Shown one piece after another: positions 8,518 through 11,629 of a stretch of DNA of 11,629 bases. The position numbers and the translations under genes were made by a program. The notes under the pieces were generated by a model that did not search any database, was not told the DNA's origin, and saw nothing but the letters and a program-made list of their open reading frames with translations. The first letter of the stretch is position 1, and every line of letters starts with the position of its first letter. The DNA comes from Clostridiales bacterium (GTDB taxonomy: Bacteria > Bacillota > Sulfobacillia > UBA995). The stretch lies in contig DOZU01000242.1 in the NCBI GenBank assembly GCA_003517845.1, positions 1 through 11,629 on the forward strand, in the 5' to 3' direction.

Positions 8518-8540
8518 AACACGGATTTTCGCACGGGGTT
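8518..8540 (+). repeat. Left terminal inverted repeat of the insertion sequence
   Basis: The outer 17 bases, AACACGGATTTTCGCAC (8518-8534), are identical to the reverse complement of 10599-10615. The match continues through GGGTT (8536-8540) with one mismatch at 8535, giving 22 of 23. Confidence 0.85.
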
Positions 8541-8581
8541 TCACCGTCAGACGCGTATAATAGGAGCCGCTGACCCGAACC

Positions 8582-10300
8582 TCAGAGAAACCGCAAGGTG
8601 AGCTTCCCGCCCTCGGGAAAGAGGAGACGGCTGGGCAGCCTGTCCCATCTTACCTGGCGCAGCACGGGATTGTGTGCCCGGCGAGGAAAGGTCACCACCA
8701 CGTGCTCCCCCTTCACTTCCACCGTCCCCTTGCCGGCCACAAAGTGGCGATACAGCTTGGGCGCGTGGCAGTCCTCGAAGCCGCGCAGCTGCCTGGCCAG
8801 CATGCCGTAGAGTGTATCCGCAATCATGGTCAGTGTGATGTCGAAGTGCACCTTGGTCAGGATGGGTGAGGAGAGGGCGTTGAGGTGGAAGAAGTTCACC
8901 GCCTCGGCAATGCCGTTCTCCACCCGCCAGCGGCGGGCGTAATGGCCCACCAGGAGTTCCGCCGGCATCTCGAAGTCGTTGCTGATGAGAAAGGTGGGCT
9001 TCTCCCGCCCCTGACCGCGCACAATCACCTGCCGCACCTCGCCCTTGTAGCCGCGCACGCTGACGGTGGACTCATGCACTTCGGGGCAGGGGTACTTGCG
9101 CTTGGCGTGGGGGATGTGGATGCGCCGCCACTCCTGGCGCTCCTCCGCCTCCTGCAAGAGCCGGTCGCCCCGCCGGCGCAGGGTGATGAACTTGATCTGC
9201 TGCCCGTTGAGCTGCGAGAGATGGGCATAGGTGGTGAAGCGGGCATCGAAGATCAGGGTCGGCCGCAGGCCGCGGCGGATGCGCTGCCAGAAGGCGAGGA
9301 ACTCCAGGGCCTGCTCGCTGGCCTCCTGGCGCACGATGTCCGCCTGGGTGTAGAGCAGCAGCTTGGACTGGGCGTCCTGGGCAAACAGGGTGAGCGCTGC
9401 CTTCACGCGCCGACCCCGGGCTCCCGCCCAGTGGCGCTCCAGCACCGACTCGTCCCCGTAGTGGGGCACCGCATGCAGGTCCAGGTTGACGACGCGTCCA
9501 TCGTACAGGCCCAGGCGGTAGGCGCGCTTCACGACGGCCTGCTGCAGGCGGCGGATGTGCACTTCGTCCAAGCCAAAGGAGTAGGTGGACAAGGCCGTGC
9601 ACTTGGGCAGGACGTTCAGGCCGGCGAACAACCCCAGGCCGGGATCGAAGGCGTGATCGCCCACGTGGGCCCAGCGTTCGGTGCCCAACAGCTTAAGGCC
9701 CAGGAAGGCCAGCAGATAGCTCGTCGCCGGGATCAGGCGGCTGCCGGGCAGGCCGGCTTCCCGCACCATGGCGACCGGATCCAGCTGAGCGAGGAAGGGC
9801 AGGAAGAGGAAGACCCCGGTGGCCGAGGACTCGAAGCGCTGGCCCTCCAGGGCGGCCGGTTCGATGGCCTCTGCCCTCTCGGGTACGGCGGCACCCTTGA
9901 CGGTGAGCCCGATCTTGAGACGCGTGCGCCGGGGCAGTCTGGGGAAGCCTTCTTGGGCCAGGACGCGCTCGATGGTGCGCACGCTGATGGCCTCACCGTC
10001 CTGGGCCAGTAGCTCGCCGATCTCGCCGGCGGAAAGACGCTGTTCTCTCCAGGCGCGGATCTTGACCCGGATCTCCGCCGTGACGCGCCGGCGGCCGTTA
10101 GGGCCCTGGGTGGCCAGTTCATCGAAGTCGATCTTGCCACTGCGAAACAGATGGCGCAGGAGGTTGACGTACTGAGGGGTGTAGCCGAAGCGCTCGGCGA
10201 CGAGCCGGGCAGGCAAGCGCTCGACGAAGGAGGCGCGCAACGCCTCGTATCGCTGCCGCCAGCCGGATTGGGGACGGGTGAAGTAGGTTTCGTCCCGCAT
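8582..10300 (-). CDS. IS4-like DDE transposase with N-terminal helix-turn-helix
   Basis: A 572-residue transposase that cuts and rejoins the element ends. Residues about 15-120 form two helix-turn-helix-like units (RLPARLVAERFGYTPQYVN and LSAGEIGELLAQDG), expected to bind the inverted repeats. The catalytic core has an RNase H-like DDE arrangement: D274 in NLDLHAVPHYGDES, D352 in LIFDARFTTY, and E461 in YARRWRVEN, the YxxRWxxE signature of IS4-type enzymes. The frame is intact and all three acidic residues are present, so the enzyme may be active. The ATG at 10300 has no ribosome binding site, but a promoter whose -10 box ends six bases upstream would put the transcript start at or near the ATG, implying leaderless translation. 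A long open frame on the opposite strand is a shadow of its GC-rich codon use. Confidence 0.92.
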   Translation of the reverse strand: MRDETYFTRPQSGWRQRYEALRASFVERLPARLVAERFGYTPQYVNLLRHLFRSGKIDFDELATQGPNGRRRVTAEIRVKIRAWREQRLSAGEIGELLAQDGEAISVRTIERVLAQEGFPRLPRRTRLKIGLTVKGAAVPERAEAIEPAALEGQRFESSATGVFLFLPFLAQLDPVAMVREAGLPGSRLIPATSYLLAFLGLKLLGTERWAHVGDHAFDPGLGLFAGLNVLPKCTALSTYSFGLDEVHIRRLQQAVVKRAYRLGLYDGRVVNLDLHAVPHYGDESVLERHWAGARGRRVKAALTLFAQDAQSKLLLYTQADIVRQEASEQALEFLAFWQRIRRGLRPTLIFDARFTTYAHLSQLNGQQIKFITLRRRGDRLLQEAEERQEWRRIHIPHAKRKYPCPEVHESTVSVRGYKGEVRQVIVRGQGREKPTFLISNDFEMPAELLVGHYARRWRVENGIAEAVNFFHLNALSSPILTKVHFDITLTMIADTLYGMLARQLRGFEDCHAPKLYRHFVAGKGTVEVKGEHVVVTFPRRAHNPVLRQVRWDRLPSRLLFPEGGKLTLRFL

Positions 10301-10306
10301 GGCTAT

Positions 10307-10335
10307 ATTATAGTCTATGACGGCTACGATGTCCA
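10307..10335 (-). promoter_or_regulatory. Promoter of the transposase gene, predicted leaderless transcript
   Basis: On the - strand a -35 box TGGACA (10330-10335; consensus TTGACA) and a perfect -10 box TATAAT (10307-10312) are separated by 17 bases. Only six bases lie between the -10 box and the ATG at 10300, so transcription should start at or very near the ATG. Confidence 0.7.
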
Positions 10336-10344
10336 GTGCGAGAA

Positions 10345-10360
10345 GCTAAAACATTCGTGT
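10345..10360 (+). repeat. Degenerate copy of the inverted-repeat core, promoter-proximal
   Basis: GCTAAAACATTCGTGT resembles the terminal core GCGAAAATCCGTGT with a two-base insertion. It lies nine bases upstream of the transposase -35 box, where a bound transposase could influence its own promoter. The repression idea is inference. Confidence 0.4.
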
Positions 10361-10396
10361 GTCTGGCTGCCATGGTGGCTTCCGCCCCGGCGGGTT

Positions 10397-10414
10397 GTGC
10401 GCAAAACGCCTGTT
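10397..10414 (+). repeat. Degenerate copy of the inverted-repeat core, internal
   Basis: GTGCGCAAAACGCCTGTT matches the terminal GTGCGAAAATCCGTGTT at about 14 of 17 positions if a one-base insertion is allowed. It is in the same orientation as the right terminal repeat. Confidence 0.4.
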
Positions 10415-10592
10415 GGAACGCCATACGAGGCATTCCCGCCTGCATGCGGGGTCAGGCGGTGCTGCACGTTTTAACCTGGCGCTGGCCCCGCCATCACCGT
10501 CATCCGGCATAATGCTCGGGGAAGACGCGCCTGCGGAAACCCCTGCGTGGTGTTCCTTTCCAGCATTCCCACCCCGACGATTCTTAGGGGCG

Positions 10593-10615
10593 AACCCGGT
10601 GCGAAAATCCGTGTT
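10593..10615 (-). repeat. Right terminal inverted repeat of the insertion sequence
   Basis: The reverse complement of this segment matches 8518-8540 at 22 of 23 positions, including an exact 17-base outer core GTGCGAAAATCCGTGTT (10599-10615). It marks the border with the superoxide dismutase locus. Confidence 0.85.
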
Positions 10616-10617
10616 TT

Positions 10618-10635
10618 ATATCGGTTAACTGATAT
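10618..10635. promoter_or_regulatory. Palindromic element upstream of superoxide dismutase (possible operator)
   Basis: ATATCGGTTAACTGATAT is an 18-base dyad with a single mismatched pair, centred on GTTAAC. It starts two bases outside the insertion-sequence end and lies 37 bases upstream of the -35 box. The size and symmetry suit a dimeric regulator. It does not match the PerR or Fur box consensus, and the regulator is unknown. Confidence 0.4.
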
Positions 10636-10672
10636 CCCTTCGGTAACATTTTAGGCCGGTTGATTCGCAGAC

Positions 10673-10701
10673 TTTACGGGAAACCGCGGCACTGATACAA
10701 T
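10673..10701 (+). promoter_or_regulatory. Predicted sigma-70-type promoter of superoxide dismutase
   Basis: A -35 box TTTACG (10673-10678; four of six consensus bases) and a -10 box TACAAT (10696-10701; five of six) are spaced by 17 bases. They lie 33 bases before the chosen start codon, leaving room for a short leader with the ribosome binding site. Confidence 0.55.
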
Positions 10702-10718
10702 CAGAGGGAAAATATGTT

Positions 10719-10725
10719 AAGGAGG
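10719..10725 (+). promoter_or_regulatory. Ribosome binding site of superoxide dismutase
   Basis: AAGGAGG ends nine bases before the ATG at 10735. It lies inside the reading frame of the upstream ATG at 10714, which therefore is unlikely to be the start. Confidence 0.8.
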
Positions 10726-10734
10726 CAAAGACTG

Positions 10735-11325
10735 ATGTCAGAAGCGAAACCCCGGGAACTTAAAACCACCGCTGTGGAGGGCTTTTCCAAGCGTCAGTTG
10801 GAGGAACACCACGGAGTACTCTATATAGGGTATGTAAACAAGTTAAACGAAATTCGCCGTCTTCAGGGTGAAGCAGACCACAGCAAGGCTAATCAGACTT
10901 ACAGTGACCTGCGGGCTCTTAAAGTCGAGGAAAGTTTCGCCTTAAACGGCATCAAGCTGCACGAGTACTACTTTGACAACATAGGCGGCCTGGGCGGCCG
11001 CGCCCACGGCCGCGCTCTCGAACTTATACAGCGGGACTTCGGCTCTTTTGAAATGTGGCAGACTGATTTTAAAGCCTCGGGACTGGCGCTGCGGGGCTGG
11101 GTAGTGCTGGCCTACGACCCCTATGACGGACGCCTGCACAACTTCGGCTCCGACTCGCACAACCTGGGCCCCATCTGGGATGCCGTGCCTGTACTGGTCA
11201 TGGACACTTACGAGCACGCCTACATGATCGATTACGGTGTAAAGCGCCCACCTTACATTGAAGCCTTTATGAAAGTCATTGACTGGGATGTGGTCAACGA
11301 GCGCCTGGCTGCACTGGAAAAATAG
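10735..11325 (+). CDS. Superoxide dismutase, Fe/Mn family
   Basis: Converts superoxide to hydrogen peroxide and oxygen in the cytoplasm (no signal peptide). With the start at 10735 it has 196 residues, normal for the family. Alignment by eye to known members places the metal ligands at H25 (EEHHG), H76 (IKLHEYYF), D157 and H161 (DTYEHAYMIDY), and the active-site tyrosine at Y33. Some usual positions differ: the His pair near the substrate channel (HHxxHH in typical enzymes) is replaced by LY at 29-30, the Trp of DxWEHAY is Tyr159, and the residue four before the second His ligand is Gly72, as in Mn types rather than the Gln of Fe types. The metal preference is therefore unsettled and no symbol is given. 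It has its own promoter and ribosome binding site, and a rubredoxin follows. Codon use is more A/T-rich than in the genes to the left. Confidence 0.95.
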   Translation: MSEAKPRELKTTAVEGFSKRQLEEHHGVLYIGYVNKLNEIRRLQGEADHSKANQTYSDLRALKVEESFALNGIKLHEYYFDNIGGLGGRAHGRALELIQRDFGSFEMWQTDFKASGLALRGWVVLAYDPYDGRLHNFGSDSHNLGPIWDAVPVLVMDTYEHAYMIDYGVKRPPYIEAFMKVIDWDVVNERLAALEK

Positions 11326-11365
11326 CTTACCGGCTTCCCGGCCAAGAAGAGTCCGCTAAACAGGA

Positions 11366-11419
11366 GCGTGCCGGGGAGAACGGTTTGGACTGCCGGCAGG
11401 CGGTTAAACCCCGGCGCGC
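11366..11419 (+). other. GC-rich stem-loop between superoxide dismutase and rubredoxin
   Basis: GCGTGCCGGGG (11366-11376) can pair with CCCCGGCGCGC (11409-11419) over 11 bp with one G-U wobble. The 32-base loop contains the perfect palindrome CTGCCGGCAG. No T-run follows, so a standard intrinsic terminator is doubtful; mRNA processing, stability or attenuation between the two genes are alternatives. A second, weaker hairpin (AGATTTC 11421-11427 with GAAATCT 11440-11446) lies just downstream, before the rubredoxin ribosome binding site. Confidence 0.4.
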
Positions 11420-11478
11420 CAGATTTCGCCGCCGGCCAAGAAATCTCCCACCCTTAAAATAAATCGGAGGTGTCTGCG

Positions 11479-11629
11479 GTGCAAAAATGGGTATGCACTG
11501 TCTGCGGTTATGTCTACAATCCGGAGGAAGGCGACCCGAACAACGGTATTGACCCGGGAACCCTGTTTAACGAGCTGCCGGATGATTGGGTCTGCCCGGA
11601 CTGCGGGGTCGGCAAAGACATGTTTGAAC
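11479..11629 (+). CDS. Rubredoxin, 3' partial
   Basis: Small one-electron carrier with a single iron bound by four cysteines. The GTG start has GGAGG (11466-11470) eight bases upstream. The 50 visible residues include both knuckles, C6-x2-C9-G (CTVCGYVY) and C39-x2-C42-G (CPDCGVG), plus the conserved acidic and aromatic positions between them (YNPEEGDP, DDWVCP). Rubredoxins usually have about 52-54 residues, so only the last few codons are missing beyond the window edge. In anaerobes rubredoxin passes electrons to oxygen- and peroxide-reducing enzymes. Its position after superoxide dismutase, in the same direction, fits an oxygen-stress locus; whether they share a transcript is uncertain because of the 153-bp gap with hairpins. 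Confidence 0.95.
   Translation, partial: MQKWVCTVCGYVYNPEEGDPNNGIDPGTLFNELPDDWVCPDCGVGKDMFE

Larger units (their letters stand above)
10301..10592. other. Non-coding right end of the insertion sequence
   Basis: No convincing gene lies between the transposase start and the right inverted repeat; an 89-codon + strand frame here runs through the repeat and resembles nothing. The stretch holds the transposase promoter (10307-10335), two degenerate copies of the inverted-repeat core (10345-10360 and 10397-10414), a GC-rich hairpin (CCCGC at 10435-10439 pairing with GCGGG at 10446-10450), and a CACCGTCA...CATAAT segment (10495-10513) that resembles one just inside the left end (8542-8561). Confidence 0.6.
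8518..10615 (-). mobile_element. Insertion sequence, about 2.1 kb, with a DDE transposase (IS4-superfamily-like)
   Basis: The element is bounded by matching terminal inverted repeats (8518-8540 and 10593-10615, 22 of 23 bases) and contains one transposase gene on the - strand. The left end is compact (64 bp from repeat edge to stop codon). The right end is long, with about 290 non-coding bases carrying the transposase promoter and degenerate copies of the repeat core. The bases just outside the two ends (CCGTTG on the left, TTATAT on the right) do not form a target-site duplication, so the insertion may be old or rearranged. The IS family cannot be named with certainty; the transposase motifs fit the IS4-like DDE superfamily or an unclassified (ISNCY-type) group. 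Confidence 0.8.

Noticed and set aside
8885..10012. Long + strand open frame (375 codons) opposite the transposase
   Set aside because: It lies entirely antisense to a transposase with intact catalytic motifs, has a His/Gln/Gly-rich composition typical of shadow frames, and resembles no family.
10359..10628. 89-codon + strand frame in the insertion-sequence right end
   Set aside because: It has no ribosome binding site, crosses the terminal inverted repeat and has no recognisable content.
10714..10734. Upstream ATG as start of superoxide dismutase
   Set aside because: The ribosome binding site AAGGAGG lies downstream of it, within the frame; the ATG at 10735 has the correct spacing and gives the usual N-terminus.
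1..11629. CRISPR array, tRNA or rRNA genes
   Set aside because: I saw no regularly spaced direct repeats and no tRNA- or rRNA-like segments on either strand when reading the window.

Overview
The window looks like an accessory (probable defence) region of a bacterium, joined through an insertion sequence to an oxidative-stress locus. Strong GGAGG-type ribosome binding sites, GTG/ATG starts, a superoxide dismutase next to a rubredoxin, and a high-GC genome fit an anaerobic, possibly thermophilic, high-GC Firmicute (Clostridia/Peptococcaceae-like). This is inferred from gene content only; no rRNA or other taxonomic marker is present.

Region 1 (1-7336, + strand) holds two very large genes in one apparent operon. 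The first is cut by the left window edge. It encodes a protein of at least about 890 residues: a coiled coil interrupted by a two-helix membrane hairpin, then several beta-rich unrecognised domains, then a Cys-rich tail. Twenty-three bases later begins a 1542-residue superfamily 2 DEAH helicase with internal Cys pairs and a C-terminal DUF1998/MrfA-type zinc module. A giant DUF1998 helicase paired with one large protein of unknown function resembles the two-gene layout of Druantia type III (DruH-DruE). That link is an inference from architecture, not a database match.

Region 2 (7320-8309, - strand) is a convergent gene whose 3' end overlaps the helicase by 17 nt. It encodes an HNH nuclease fused to a HIT (histidine triad) domain. 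It lies next to the helicase pair but has its own orientation, so joint function is unproven.

Region 3 (8518-10615) is an insertion sequence with 23-bp terminal inverted repeats (22/23 matching), a 572-residue DDE transposase on the - strand, and about 290 bp of non-coding right end. That right end carries degenerate copies of the repeat core and a near-consensus promoter placed so that the transposase mRNA would be leaderless. No target-site duplication is visible.

Region 4 (10616-11629, + strand) is visibly less GC-rich. A dyad element, a promoter and a strong ribosome binding site precede an Fe/Mn-type superoxide dismutase. After a 153-bp gap containing a GC-rich stem-loop comes a rubredoxin gene cut by the right window edge. 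Both products fit oxygen-stress handling in an anaerobe. The shift in base use falls at the right end of the insertion sequence, so the element marks the junction between the accessory region and what looks like core chromosome.
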